From Saccharibacillus soli (GTDB lineage Bacteria > Bacillota > Bacilli > Paenibacillales > Paenibacillaceae), in NCBI GenBank assembly GCA_002189105.1, contig NIOB01000003.1:620001-684000 (forward strand): DNA of 64,000 nt, in the 5' to 3' direction. Both the position numbers and the translations under genes were made by a program. Positions 24,420 through 33,755 of this stretch are shown piece after piece; positions within the stretch are counted from its first letter, which is position 1, and each line of letters begins with the position of its first letter. The notes beneath the pieces were generated by a model. It had not been told where the DNA came from. It ran no database searches and saw only the letters and a program-made list of their open reading frames with translations.

Positions 24420-26864
24420 TTATCGCTCCCGCTGCACCAGATAATCCAGCAGATGCTTCAGGAAACGCAGGCTGTCCGGCAGTTCGCGTACGGCGTCGGA
24501 CGCGTCGCAGTAATGCTGCCACATCGCCCGCTTCGCTCCGTCGATGCCCAGCACGGTTGCGAAAGTGGAGCTTCCGTTGGCCTCGTCCTGACCGGAAGGT
24601 TTGCCCAGCAGCAGGGCCTCGCCTTCCGCATCCAACAGGTCATCGCGGATCTGGAACGCAATACCCGCGTGATACGCAAACTTCTCCAGCAGCTTAATCT
24701 GCTCCTGTGGAACGTTCGCAAGCATTGCCGGCATGACCAGACAGGCTTCAAACGCAACACCCGTCTTATAGAAGCAGATCTCATTCAGCTGTTCCAGATT
24801 CAAAGTCTGCCCACGTGACTTGAGATCCAGCGCCTGCCCCATGCACAGCTCCTCGGCTTTGCGGGCGGAGTAGTGCATCAACTCCAGTACGGTCTCCGCT
24901 TTGAAGCCCTGAATCCGCGACTGTTCGCGTACGCCCTGCTGAATCAGCAGCAGCCCGGACAGTTCGGCAGTCGCTCCGTCGTAGCGGGTATGGAGCGTCT
25001 GCCTGCCGCGCCGGGTATCCGCGTTATCCTGCGAGGGCAGATCATCGAAGATCAAGGAAGCCGTGTGCAGGTATTCCAGTGACTTGAGCAGAGGGCGCAC
25101 CTGCTCGGCGCTCAATCCATAGCCTTCTGTGGCGACCAAACGGGCGAGAATCGGGCGCAGCCGCTTGCCGGAACCGGCAAGACTGTAGTTGGCCGCGTCG
25201 ATTAGCGAATCGCCTACGGCAGGTACAGGCGAATCAGATATGATCGGCAGCGCCTGGTCAATCTCTGTGCGAATCTCACCAAGCAGCTCGCGGAAACGTT
25301 CACGGTCTTCGCGGTCTTTTTTCATCTCGGTCAGCATGCGGTCACGCAGCAGCTTATCGAAGAACTCTACGTCTTCCGCCTGCCTCACCATTTTCTGAAT
25401 GATGTCGTTCAGCTCCGGCATGCCGGACGCAAGCACATCCATCAATTCTTCGTAACGTGGAATCCCCAGCCGCTGCCTCGCCCGCTTGAGTCCGTTGATC
25501 GCACGATCCAGCAGCACTTCACGTGTATTAGCGTCGCTGCCGTACACATCCCGGATCAGATAAGCGATGACGCTCCAGTACATCTCGAATGGATTGGGCA
25601 GATCGGTTCGTTCCCCGCGATATTTCCAGAAATAGGTGTACGGAGTGACGGCACCCGCTTCGAGATCGTCAAACAGATCGGCGAAGTCGTCGGCCAGCTG
25701 GTTATAGATGCCATAGAAAAACGTTCGCCGTTCAAACCCGTCGTCTTCCTGTTTATGACCCACCGAACGGGCAATGAGGCGGGAACCGGATGATTTGAGG
25801 ATCACCGGTACATAGATCTGTTCTATTCCATAGCTGCCCTCTTCCAGCGTCTTATTCCGGTCCACGTCCTGAGCTTCAAAGAAAACGTAAGCCTGCTCGA
25901 AGAACGAACTCTCCAGCCCATCCTGCTGTCGACTCTTGATGTACAGAAACGCTTCGCCAAGTTCGCTGTGGATGTAGCGAATCAGCTCGATCTTGCGTCC
26001 CTGCTCACTGTCAAATGCTTCGTTCCATTCTTCCCACTTGGGCACTTCACCACCAAGCAGTGCGCCGCGAATCAGTTCGGAATAACGCGTCTTCTCCTCC
26101 GAAGTCAGCAGCGTCGAATCCAGCAGATCGTCCACAAAAGGATAGGTCAGTCCATACGAGTAGCCCAGTCTGACCGCTTCATCCAGTCGGCGTGAACGTT
26201 CTTCCTTGGGCGTCTGTTCATCCATGTCCTCACGCGTATGCAAGACGACACCCGCGATAATCTTGAGCAGCTTGCGCTGGGCGTGTTCGGCGCTCAGGCC
26301 TTCCGGGATATTTTCCGAAACACGTTTCAGCTTGGCGATCATCCAGATGACCGTATCTTCGATGCCTTCCTGCATGCCCCACCGATACAGTGCCGCTGTG
26401 TCGAAGCCGTCCGTAGGCATCTCTTCATGGGAGGCATCACCCCCCAGCAGCGAACGCTTCAGCCCGGCTGCGGTTCGCCGCACCCGTCGCATGGTATCGG
26501 GATCATCCAATGCCCGGCCAAGGTCGCGCATGTACAGATAGGACACACTGCGCTCCAGATAGTCATCCAGTTTCCCGGCTGTCTCCATCCAGCGCAGATA
26601 GCGATCGTAATCCCGTGTATCCGGACTTTGGGAGCGTTGAAACAACCGCACAGGCCACGAACGAACATGTCCTTTTCTCCAGATGCGAAAATCTTCCGCC
26701 AATGCCGTCGAATAGGTGCGATTGCGCACGTACGCGAGCAGTTCTTGCAGATAGAATTGGGCACGCTGCTCTGACCGAAGATAAGCTCTATTGGCCTTCT
26801 CCTCAATGGTGACTATATGTGGTTCCGAAGATTCGGATGCTGCAATCGATGATGTCAAACTCAT
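24420..26864 (-). CDS. Tandem-domain trans-isoprenyl diphosphate synthase-like protein
   Basis: An 814-residue protein; I take Met3 (MSLTSS) as start because AAGGGG would touch the first ATG. The C-terminal domain (about 535-814) is a full polyprenyl synthase: first Asp-rich motif IFDDLPSQDNADTRRGRQT (about 605) and second motif FQIRDDLLDAEG (about 742). The N-terminal half (1-530) is also all-helical and holds two Asp-rich motifs, TYPFVDDLLDS (about 247) and IYNQLADDFADLFDD (about 393). It may therefore be a second, diverged isoprenoid-synthase domain. Ordinary synthases have about 300 residues. It could couple chain elongation to a second prenyl transfer or cyclisation. No other terpenoid gene is adjacent. 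Confidence 0.75.
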   Translation of the reverse strand: MSLTSSIAASESSEPHIVTIEEKANRAYLRSEQRAQFYLQELLAYVRNRTYSTALAEDFRIWRKGHVRSWPVRLFQRSQSPDTRDYDRYLRWMETAGKLDDYLERSVSYLYMRDLGRALDDPDTMRRVRRTAAGLKRSLLGGDASHEEMPTDGFDTAALYRWGMQEGIEDTVIWMIAKLKRVSENIPEGLSAEHAQRKLLKIIAGVVLHTREDMDEQTPKEERSRRLDEAVRLGYSYGLTYPFVDDLLDSTLLTSEEKTRYSELIRGALLGGEVPKWEEWNEAFDSEQGRKIELIRYIHSELGEAFLYIKSRQQDGLESSFFEQAYVFFEAQDVDRNKTLEEGSYGIEQIYVPVILKSSGSRLIARSVGHKQEDDGFERRTFFYGIYNQLADDFADLFDDLEAGAVTPYTYFWKYRGERTDLPNPFEMYWSVIAYLIRDVYGSDANTREVLLDRAINGLKRARQRLGIPRYEELMDVLASGMPELNDIIQKMVRQAEDVEFFDKLLRDRMLTEMKKDREDRERFRELLGEIRTEIDQALPIISDSPVPAVGDSLIDAANYSLAGSGKRLRPILARLVATEGYGLSAEQVRPLLKSLEYLHTASLIFDDLPSQDNADTRRGRQTLHTRYDGATAELSGLLLIQQGVREQSRIQGFKAETVLELMHYSARKAEELCMGQALDLKSRGQTLNLEQLNEICFYKTGVAFEACLVMPAMLANVPQEQIKLLEKFAYHAGIAFQIRDDLLDAEGEALLLGKPSGQDEANGSSTFATVLGIDGAKRAMWQHYCDASDAVRELPDSLRFLKHLLDYLVQRER

Positions 26865-26961
26865 ATCCATTCCCCTTAGATTTGTGTCGTGATGAGATCA
26901 TTAACGAGTTATACGCGAGGGGAAGGGAATGGGTTACGAAAGTTATTGGGTTTGTGAGCGT

Positions 26962-27810
26962 CTAGAACTCCTCATACTCCGCCGGGTCCTGATTCCACAG
27001 TCTCTTATTATCCCTGCTGAACGCCGAGATGGTCTTCATCTGCTCGTCCGTCAGCTCGAAATCGAAGATGTTGAGGTTCTCCTGCTGATGTTCGCGCGAA
27101 CCGGCTTTGGGGATGGGCACTGCGCCGAGTTGAGTATGCCAGCGCAGGATAACCTGGGTCGGCGTCTTGCCGTGAGCGGCTGCGATCGCTTGGACGGCTT
27201 CGTCTTCCAGCACACCATCGCCTTTGCCCCGGCCGAGTGGACTCCAGGATTCGGTCACGGTGCCGTGTTTGGCGTTGGCTTCGCGCTGAACAGCCTGTTC
27301 AAAATACGGATGCAGCTCCACCTGGTTCAGGCTTGGAGCCACGCCAGTCTCGGCAACGATCCGGTCGAGATGCTCAGGCAGGAAGTTGCTGACGCCGATC
27401 GAACGGACGTAGCCGCGCTTTTGGGCTTCGATCATGGCTGTCCATGCTTCAACATATTTGCCCTGTTTGGGATTGGGCCAGTGGATGATGTAGAGGTCAA
27501 AATAATCAAGACCCGTGCGCAGCAGCGATTCCTCGATGGTAAGCAGCGCTTTGTCGTAGCCGTGATGACGCCCCGGAAGCTTCGAGCAGATCCGCAGTTG
27601 GTCACGGGGAACGGACGATTCGCGTACCGCACGGCCTACCGCACCTTCGTTCTCATAATTGAAAGCCGAGTCGATCAGACGATAGCCCACTTCGATGCCG
27701 CTTTTGATAGAGTCGGCTCCTGTGAAGCCGTTCAGCGAATAGGTTCCCAGCCCGATGGCCGGAATGTCAAGACCGTCATTAAGTTGAAGGGTTGGAGCGA
27801 GATTGGACAT
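26962..27810 (-). CDS. Aldo/keto reductase
   Basis: A 282-residue NADPH-dependent carbonyl reductase of usual AKR5-like length. The catalytic tetrad is visible: Asp and Tyr in LIDSAFNYENE, Lys in ICSKLPGRHHG and His in LYIIHWPNPKQG. Cofactor motifs include RSIGVSNF and VPIPKAGS (phosphate-binding loop). It is divergent from the tetR gene, whose promoter lies between, so TetR might affect it too. Likely physiological substrates are reactive aldehydes or glyoxals; none can be read from sequence. Confidence 0.92.
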   Translation of the reverse strand: MSNLAPTLQLNDGLDIPAIGLGTYSLNGFTGADSIKSGIEVGYRLIDSAFNYENEGAVGRAVRESSVPRDQLRICSKLPGRHHGYDKALLTIEESLLRTGLDYFDLYIIHWPNPKQGKYVEAWTAMIEAQKRGYVRSIGVSNFLPEHLDRIVAETGVAPSLNQVELHPYFEQAVQREANAKHGTVTESWSPLGRGKGDGVLEDEAVQAIAAAHGKTPTQVILRWHTQLGAVPIPKAGSREHQQENLNIFDFELTDEQMKTISAFSRDNKRLWNQDPAEYEEF

Positions 27811-27861
27811 GGTAAAAAACCTCCTCTTATTTTCGTATAAAATTACCCGAAACCGCTCCTG

Positions 27862-27913
27862 TTGACATTCACCACAAATGGTTTTACTATTTGTTCAACG
27901 AACGTTTAGTGAA
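27862..27913 (+). promoter_or_regulatory. tetR promoter with operator
   Basis: TTGACA (27862-27867), a 17-base spacer and TACTAT (27885-27890). The box TTCAACGAACGTTTAGTGAA (27894-27913) lies over the start site. A near-identical box precedes the ABC transporter genes (28636-28659), so the TetR protein probably controls both. Confidence 0.75.
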
Positions 27914-27926
27914 ATGAGGAATAGAT

Positions 27927-28559
27927 ATGGAATCCCAGCGAACAACCAAACGCATGACCAACCGTGATCTCCAGGCCGCCGAACGCAAGCAGCAGATTCT
28001 CGGCGCCGCCAAGCGACTTTTTGCGGAAAAAGGGTATCATGCGACCTCCATGCGTGAGCTGAATAAAGCGATCGGCATGGCTGAAGCGCTCACTTATCAT
28101 TATTTTCCCGGCGGCAAGTTTGAAATTCTCACGTCCGTGCTGCAAACCTCCCAGGAAGAGCGGATTGGCGGAATCGTTGACTTTTTCCGACAGACCTTCG
28201 CGGAATCGAATCGACCTCTTCATGAGGTGCTCCGGGAGCTGATACTGGGCCTGGCCCAGAGACTGACAGAAGATCAGGCCTATTTCCAGATTCTGATCCG
28301 TGAACGGGCACTCCTGGATGACGAGCAGAAGCAGCAGTTGGACGATCTCACCCGTCTGCCATTTGAAGCGGTATCGGCTTATCTGTCGCGCTGCGCGGCA
28401 CGGGGTGAACTCAGGAAGCTTGACTTTTCGCTTGCCGCTTCGCAGTTTCTGGCTCACATCGTCTTCACGATCATCCAGCAGTTTATTCGGGAGCGTATGG
28501 TAGATGAGACACAGGCCGAGCAATTGGCATCCTTTTACGTTGAGCTGTGGAAAGCTTGA
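27927..28559 (+). CDS. TetR family transcriptional regulator
   Basis: A 210-residue repressor. The N-terminal helix-turn-helix reads QILGAAKRLFAEKGYHATSM, RELNKAIGMAEALTYHYFPG (about residues 18-60), canonical for TetR. The C-terminal ligand and dimer domain (to FYVELWKA) is not assignable to a ligand. GAGGAATAG precedes the ATG. It is followed by an ABC exporter whose promoter region repeats the box found at its own promoter. This is the common arrangement of a repressor that senses the exporter's substrate. Confidence 0.93.
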   Translation: MESQRTTKRMTNRDLQAAERKQQILGAAKRLFAEKGYHATSMRELNKAIGMAEALTYHYFPGGKFEILTSVLQTSQEERIGGIVDFFRQTFAESNRPLHEVLRELILGLAQRLTEDQAYFQILIRERALLDDEQKQQLDDLTRLPFEAVSAYLSRCAARGELRKLDFSLAASQFLAHIVFTIIQQFIRERMVDETQAEQLASFYVELWKA

Positions 28560-28635
28560 ATTTACCGCCTTCTGCTCTCTATACGACCCCTTTATTCTTA
28601 CCCGGCACTTCGGTGCTTTCTTTTTACCCTTTTTA

Positions 28636-28659
28636 TTCAACGAACGTTCAGTTAACGAA
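28636..28659 (+). promoter_or_regulatory. Second TetR operator upstream of the ABC genes
   Basis: ATTCAACGAACGTTCAGTTAA (from 28635) shares TTCAACGAACGTT and AGT with the tetR box; GAACGTTC is the palindromic centre. It lies 20-43 bases before the ABC ATPase start codon. Confidence 0.7.
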
Positions 28660-28678
28660 AAATAAGGAGGCTATGCAG

Positions 28679-29662
28679 ATGGAAGAAGTCATTCGCACCC
28701 ATGGTTTAACCAAGCAGTACGGCGATTATTCGGTGCTCAAGGATGTGTCTCTCACGGTCAAACGCGGCGAAATCTATGGATTCCTGGGCTTAAACGGAGC
28801 TGGTAAGACAACAACAATCCGCATGCTGCTGGGTATGATCCGTCCCACTTCAGGCGAGGTATCCATTCTCGGACGCCGCGTTCACGAAGCCAAGCCGGAT
28901 CTGTGGCAGCATGTCGGTTATATGGTCGAGACGCCTTACGCCTATCCCAACTTTACCGTGCAGGAGAATCTGCGCCTGATCGCCAGGCTGCGCGGGCTGC
29001 CGGAACAGCGTGCGGCTGACGAGGTGATGGAACGCTTGCAGCTCAAGCGTTATGCCGCCACCAAAGCCAAACATCTCTCGCTGGGCAACGCCCAGAAACT
29101 GGGTCTCGCCAAGGCGATGATTCATCGCCCTTCGGTATTGATTCTCGATGAACCGACCAACGCACTGGACCCGGCAGGGATCGTTCAGGTACGCGAACTG
29201 CTGCGCAGTCTGGCGGAGCAGGAAGGCATCACGGTGTTCATCTCCAGTCACATTCTGGAGGAGATGTCCAAGCTGGCTTCACGCATCGGCATCATCCACG
29301 GCGGAGCGCTGGTCGAGGAGATCAGCTCCCGCGAATTTGAGCAGCTTCGACGCAAGCGGCTGGTCATTCATGTCCGCGAACGGGCCGACGAAGCGCAGCA
29401 GCTGCTTGATGCAGCAGGTTATACCGTGCAGATCGCTTCCGCAGGTCATCTCGAACTAAGCGATGAGCAGGCGATCCGCCAGCCGGAATTGGCTGCTAGG
29501 TTGCTTGTGGAGGCCGGTCTCCCGCTGGCAGCCCTGACCGTAGAAGAGGAAGGCCTGGAATCGTACTTTCTGGAGCGTGTGGGTGCCGCCGATCCACGTA
29601 CTGACAAATACACGGCGCAGACGGGGAATCTGTCTCTGGCGAATGGAGGAATCTCGAAATGA
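28679..29662 (+). CDS. ABC transporter ATP-binding protein
   Basis: A 327-residue ATPase of the multidrug/bacteriocin export type (CcmA-like). The second ATG (MEEVIRTHGL) is taken as start because AAGGAGG is eight bases before it. Walker A is FLGLNGAGKTTTIRM, the signature LSLGNAQKLGLAKA (LSxGx variant), Walker B VLILDEPTNALDP and the switch His is in VFISSHILEEMSKLA. A C-terminal extension of about 90 residues is typical of this class. It overlaps the permease start by four bases (ATGA), so the two proteins are made together as an exporter. Confidence 0.93.
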   Translation: MEEVIRTHGLTKQYGDYSVLKDVSLTVKRGEIYGFLGLNGAGKTTTIRMLLGMIRPTSGEVSILGRRVHEAKPDLWQHVGYMVETPYAYPNFTVQENLRLIARLRGLPEQRAADEVMERLQLKRYAATKAKHLSLGNAQKLGLAKAMIHRPSVLILDEPTNALDPAGIVQVRELLRSLAEQEGITVFISSHILEEMSKLASRIGIIHGGALVEEISSREFEQLRRKRLVIHVRERADEAQQLLDAAGYTVQIASAGHLELSDEQAIRQPELAARLLVEAGLPLAALTVEEEGLESYFLERVGAADPRTDKYTAQTGNLSLANGGISK

Positions 29663-30369
29663 AATCGTTGTGGAATGTCATCATCGTGGAAAATCGGAAG
29701 CTGAGTCGATCCCCGGTATTATGGGGGATGCTGGTCTTCCTGCTGTTTGTGACGGGGATTCGTTCGGGCGGAGCGGATTGGAATGAGCATCTGGGCAATA
29801 TGAGTTTTCTGTTTGCTTCCGTATTTGGCCTAATGGGATTCGGGACGATCACAGCCTGGACGTTTGGCCGCGAATATGCGGATCGAACGATCAAAGACCT
29901 GCTGGCGCTGCCCGTATCGCGGACTCAGATCGTAATCGCCAAGGGTATCGTGATTCTTTTCTGGTGCCTGATTGCTACGTTATTGATCTTTGGCTTCGCA
30001 CTGCTGCTGGGTCTATTAATCGGCGTTCCCGGATTATCGCTGGATATTATTCGGCATCAGTTGGTCGAACTGCTGCTCATTGCGGGATTCCATCTGTTTC
30101 TGTGTTCGCCAGTGGCGCTGCTCGCCAGCATCTCGCGCGGTTATCTGGTGCCCATCGCCTACGCGTTCACTACCCTCATGGTGGCGCTGACTGCTGGCCC
30201 CACTGCACTTGGCCCCTATCTTCCCTGGTCCATTCCGGCGCTGCATTTGTCATCAAGCGGCTCGGCGGCCTTCCCGCTCGGTTCGGTCAGCTATATCATT
30301 CTTCTTGTGGTGTTTGAGCTGGGTGCGATCGGTACGATGTCCTGGTGGAAAAGAGCCGATCAACGCTGA
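29659..30369 (+). CDS. ABC-2 type transporter permease
   Basis: A 236-residue membrane protein with about six helices, for example MLVFLLFVTGIRS, FGLMGFGTITAWTFGREYAD and GIVILFWCLIATLLIFGFAL. The FGREYADRTIKDLLALPVSR segment between helices 2 and 3 is the usual ABC-2 coupling region. It is translationally coupled to the ATPase. A long hairpin (arms AGCCCCCTC and GAGGGGGTT, about 30385-30464) follows the gene and could end the operon. Confidence 0.9.
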   Translation: MKSLWNVIIVENRKLSRSPVLWGMLVFLLFVTGIRSGGADWNEHLGNMSFLFASVFGLMGFGTITAWTFGREYADRTIKDLLALPVSRTQIVIAKGIVILFWCLIATLLIFGFALLLGLLIGVPGLSLDIIRHQLVELLLIAGFHLFLCSPVALLASISRGYLVPIAYAFTTLMVALTAGPTALGPYLPWSIPALHLSSSGSAAFPLGSVSYIILLVVFELGAIGTMSWWKRADQR

Positions 30370-30490
30370 TGCTGAATCACCAAAGCCCCCTCAGGCTCCA
30401 ACAGGGATCGTATCGTCCATTTGGATGATGCGACCCCTGTGCGGATACGCCGAGGGGGTTGGCTCTGTGATTGCAGTATTCTTCTGGTCG

Positions 30491-30706
30491 CTATTCAACG
30501 GGTAGACTCTCTACGGCTGTAAAAAACACCTCGTACAAGTCCCAATCGAATTCCTTGAGAACGTACGCTTCAATCTCCCTGAGCTGTTCTTCACCCGTAT
30601 ATTCCAGGCAGGGACGTCCCTCGCTCCATAACGTGCGGCAGGCGAAGACTTCCGTTACCCGTTCGATGACATAGTCCTGGGGGACATTTTTACGGCTTGC
30701 GCTCAT
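30491..30706 (-). CDS. Small conserved-looking hypothetical protein
   Basis: A 71-residue acidic protein with SD GAGAGGAG about ten bases before ATG. It reads like a small soluble alpha/beta fold (VIERVTEVFACRTLWSEG, EEQLREIEAYVLKEFDWDLY). No motif I can name. It stands alone between the ABC operon and galK on the opposite strand to the exporter. Confidence 0.6.
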   Translation of the reverse strand: MSASRKNVPQDYVIERVTEVFACRTLWSEGRPCLEYTGEEQLREIEAYVLKEFDWDLYEVFFTAVESLPVE

Positions 30707-30892
30707 GCTCTACGACTCCTCTCTGGTTCACTGCAATGGCGGCGCTCTGCGGCCTCCACCTCTTGTTCCAGTGTACGATTCGCTAGGCTTGCTCGCAAGC
30801 TTAAACCGACGATTCACCAGGTCAAGAAGACCTGATGAATCGCTGTTCAGACCTTCTTCTGGCCTTCTGCCACCCGTCATTTGACAGGAGGA

Positions 30893-32176
30893 TTAAGCCA
30901 GCCGCTCCAGGCAGACGGCTCCATCCGCCCGAACCTGAATCTCCAGCGATTCGGTGCCCAGTGTCACGCGAATCAGCTCTTGATACGCCGGTACGTCGGC
31001 CTGCGGCAGAATCGCCAGGATGACGCCAGCGAAGCCGCCACCATGCACACGGCAGGCTCCTTTGCCGAGCTGCTGAATATAACGCTCCGTAATCGCCAGA
31101 GCGATTGCCACTTCCTGATGAAGCGTTGCTTCCGGACGATAGACATTTTGCAGCCACTTCCACGATGAATTGCCGGACGCCGTAATGAGCGGCAGGAACG
31201 CTTGCAGATCGTCGGCACGCAGCGCTTCCAGCATCCCGTCTACCCGATGGTTTTCCTCGAAGAAATGCAGCGCACGCAGAACAGCGCGGTCTCCCGCCTT
31301 CTCCCGAATCTCCGGCAGCTTGGCGTATAAGGCTTCCGGTGATGTACCGCGGCAGACGTCTGCGCCCAGCAGCTTGGCAACGGCAAACATCTCGCGCGGC
31401 ACCGCAGCATAATCTTCCGTCAGATCTGCATGATTGCCGCCGGTGTTCACAATCACCAGCGAATAACCGTCATCCGCGAAGCGATAGGACACATGCTCAA
31501 TCACCGGCGTCTCGGGGTCGGCAAAGTCAATGGAGATTAGACCTCCATGGGCGCAGGCGATCTGATCCAGCAGGCCGGACGGCTTGTTCCAGAATTTATT
31601 TTCCGCGTATTTGCCGATTTTGCCCATCTGCACGGCGTCCAGTTTGCCTTCGTTATAGAATTCGTTCAGGATCGAGCAGATCAGCATCTCAAACGAAGCT
31701 GAAGAACTGAGCCCCGACGCGCTGTACACGCTGCTGGAGACATACGCCCGGAAGCCGCCGATGGCATATCCTTTTTCCACAAATCCCGAGGCGATCCCCC
31801 GAATCAGCCCTGCCGTACCGTCGTCTTCGCTGCTGACCTCAAGCTGGCTTAGATCAATGGAATACGTCTTCTCGTAGCCTTCCGAACGCAGCGTAATAAC
31901 TTTCTCTTCTGTCGGTGCGGCGACCGCAATGGTATCGAGATCAATGCTGCCAGTCAGCACTTTGCCATGATTGTGGTCGGTATGATTGCCGCCGATCTCC
32001 GTTCGTCCCGGTGCGCTGAACAGCTTGATGGAGCCTTGTCCATGATGCGAAGCGTAAGCGTTCAGCAGACTGCGATAACGAGCTGTTTGCTCGGTTAATT
32101 GGTTTTCACCATAGAGGCGGGTCAGAGCGGAGACTATCTCCGGTTGTTCGAGATACGTATTGAAGTCTTGCGTCAT
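30893..32176 (-). CDS. galK: Galactokinase
   Basis: A 427-residue GHMP kinase. The start MTQDFNTYLEQ has TCAGGAGGG seven bases upstream; the preceding 50 codons of open frame lack support. Family motifs: sugar-binding GRTEIGGNHTDHNHGKVL (GxH-TDxN type, with Asn where the classical enzyme has Glu), phosphate loop VYSASGLSSSASFEML and C-terminal ACRVHGGGFAGVILA. It phosphorylates galactose at C1 for the Leloir pathway. galT and galE are not adjacent. Galactose from arabinogalactan would suit the neighbouring arabinan enzymes. Confidence 0.9.
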   Translation of the reverse strand: MTQDFNTYLEQPEIVSALTRLYGENQLTEQTARYRSLLNAYASHHGQGSIKLFSAPGRTEIGGNHTDHNHGKVLTGSIDLDTIAVAAPTEEKVITLRSEGYEKTYSIDLSQLEVSSEDDGTAGLIRGIASGFVEKGYAIGGFRAYVSSSVYSASGLSSSASFEMLICSILNEFYNEGKLDAVQMGKIGKYAENKFWNKPSGLLDQIACAHGGLISIDFADPETPVIEHVSYRFADDGYSLVIVNTGGNHADLTEDYAAVPREMFAVAKLLGADVCRGTSPEALYAKLPEIREKAGDRAVLRALHFFEENHRVDGMLEALRADDLQAFLPLITASGNSSWKWLQNVYRPEATLHQEVAIALAITERYIQQLGKGACRVHGGGFAGVILAILPQADVPAYQELIRVTLGTESLEIQVRADGAVCLERLA

Positions 32177-32325
32177 GCAGAATCCCTCCTGAAAATGGGT
32201 GGTATGTAAGGAACCCGAGCGGATCGAGCCGCCTTCCTCTCCAATATGCCATACTTTTGTATACGCATACAGGGCAAGGTCCCAATATTCAAGCAGGTTT
32301 CGCAAGTTTTTGTATGGAGGCTCCA

Positions 32326-32739
32326 TTATTGAAGCCTTGCGTTCAGTTCCTCGGCTTTCTTGCGGCTGTCCATTCGGGCATAGACATAGAACGCCAGCGT
32401 ATGCAGAACCAGCGAGAGCACGATCATACCGGGCAGCCAGGGCAGCAGCACTTCGTACATCTCAGCCGAGAACAATGCGGCGCCCAGCATGGCTCCTCCA
32501 AGCGACAAAATCGAAGAGATCAGAATATTCCAGATGGGCTTCAGCGTCAAATGATTCCACAGCGCGTTATACATCACTCCAAACAAAGCGGCGCAGATGG
32601 CGGCGATTCCGGCTGCATGCCATAGATAGCCCACCGTAATCTTTTCTCCCCCATAAAATAAGGTCAACAGTAGAATCACCCATAGCATAGACATGGTAAA
32701 CACCTGGAAAAAGGAATGACGAAGTTGAACGATCATCAT
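32326..32739 (-). CDS. DUF3021 membrane protein
   Basis: A 137-residue protein with four predicted membrane helices (for example VFTMSMLWVILLLTLFYGG, AAICAALFGVMYNAL and GMIVLSLVLHTLAFYVY) and a charged tail. This matches the DUF3021 family, usually encoded next to a LytTR regulator that it modulates. Its ATG overlaps the stop of the upstream LytTR gene (TCAT on the plus strand), so the pair is translationally coupled. Confidence 0.8.
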   Translation of the reverse strand: MMIVQLRHSFFQVFTMSMLWVILLLTLFYGGEKITVGYLWHAAGIAAICAALFGVMYNALWNHLTLKPIWNILISSILSLGGAMLGAALFSAEMYEVLLPWLPGMIVLSLVLHTLAFYVYARMDSRKKAEELNARLQ

Positions 32740-33179
32740 AAAGCCCTCCTAAAGGATTGAATGTAAAAGCGATTAACGGCACGGGTCGAACCCTCTTTCA
32801 GCGTCACTTGCAGGCGAGCATGAGCGGCAGAAGAAAACTCCCGAATATGCGCAGTTCCAATGATTGTACGGTTGTTGATACGGACAAAGCGCGGCGCGGC
32901 AAACTCCTCCTCCGCTGCCTTGAGACGCTTGTTCAGGAGATACCGTTCTCCGGTAATCAGCGTCACTCCGCACATTCGATCCTCGGATTCGATAAGAGCA
33001 ATCTGTCCGAGAGGCACCTGTACGATCCGATCATTGGCCGCATGAATCAATCCAACCTTCTCATCAGCCTGCTCCAGCGCTTCACGCAGCGACGCCCAGC
33101 GCTCCTTTTCTTCAGGATGCGTGAAGACCTTCGCCGTCCGACGATCCAGAGCTTCATCGATTTCAAATACGATTTTCAT
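32736..33179 (-). CDS. LytTR DNA-binding domain regulator
   Basis: A 147-residue regulator without receiver domain. The LytTR beta domain covers about residues 50-140 (QVPLGQIALIESEDRMCGVT, then FVRINNRTIIGTAHIREF and a final AVNRFYIQSFRRAL). Short LytTR proteins of this type are partnered with DUF3021 membrane proteins and regulate their own operon or a transporter. GGAGGAG lies a few bases before the ATG. Confidence 0.85.
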   Translation of the reverse strand: MKIVFEIDEALDRRTAKVFTHPEEKERWASLREALEQADEKVGLIHAANDRIVQVPLGQIALIESEDRMCGVTLITGERYLLNKRLKAAEEEFAAPRFVRINNRTIIGTAHIREFSSAAHARLQVTLKEGSTRAVNRFYIQSFRRAL

Positions 33180-33755
33180 ACTCTCCTCCTTTCTTCTTTA
33201 CGGCTTTATCTTACAATCCGGCAGGTTCTATTCTCTACCTTTTGGGAGTTTGCTGCATAAATCCTGCGCTTTGTTGCATAGGGGTATTGAGAGCAGACGC
33301 ATCTTATAGAAAAAAACGCCATTAAAATAGAAAAATATGTTTTCTAGTCCAGTTTGCAGGCAAGCAGGACTTTAGACTTATAGTTTAGAGATTTTGAGGA
33401 AAACTAACATTTTAGATTTTTAATTCCCTACTTGATGACGGAATATCTCTTTAAAAAAATACATTGTTCACAATCAAAGGCCATATGTTCCTCCGTTACG
33501 AAGGTCAGATTTTTCCCTTTTTCATTTTTCGTTCACAAAACAGACACAAATAAAGCCTTTAGTCCTAGCTGTATATTGAGGCTTTTATTAATAGAAGAAA
33601 TTAAAATAGCACAGTAATTATTTCTATGATCTTTGTGTATATCTGTAAAATTCCAAGAATTCCTGACGATAAATAAAGGGCAATATGTTGATGTTTACAT
33701 TTTCACCAGGTCATCTTTACTGGATCATCACTATTAGAGAACGGATGGGGATTGA
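33180..33755. other. Long AT-rich leader region of the SLH-protein gene
   Basis: About 575 bases with no convincing gene; a 62-residue plus-strand frame at 33432-33617 lacks an SD. It divides the LytTR gene from the surface-protein gene, and the length suggests a long untranslated leader as in other S-layer-type genes. I cannot fix a promoter. Confidence 0.5.
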
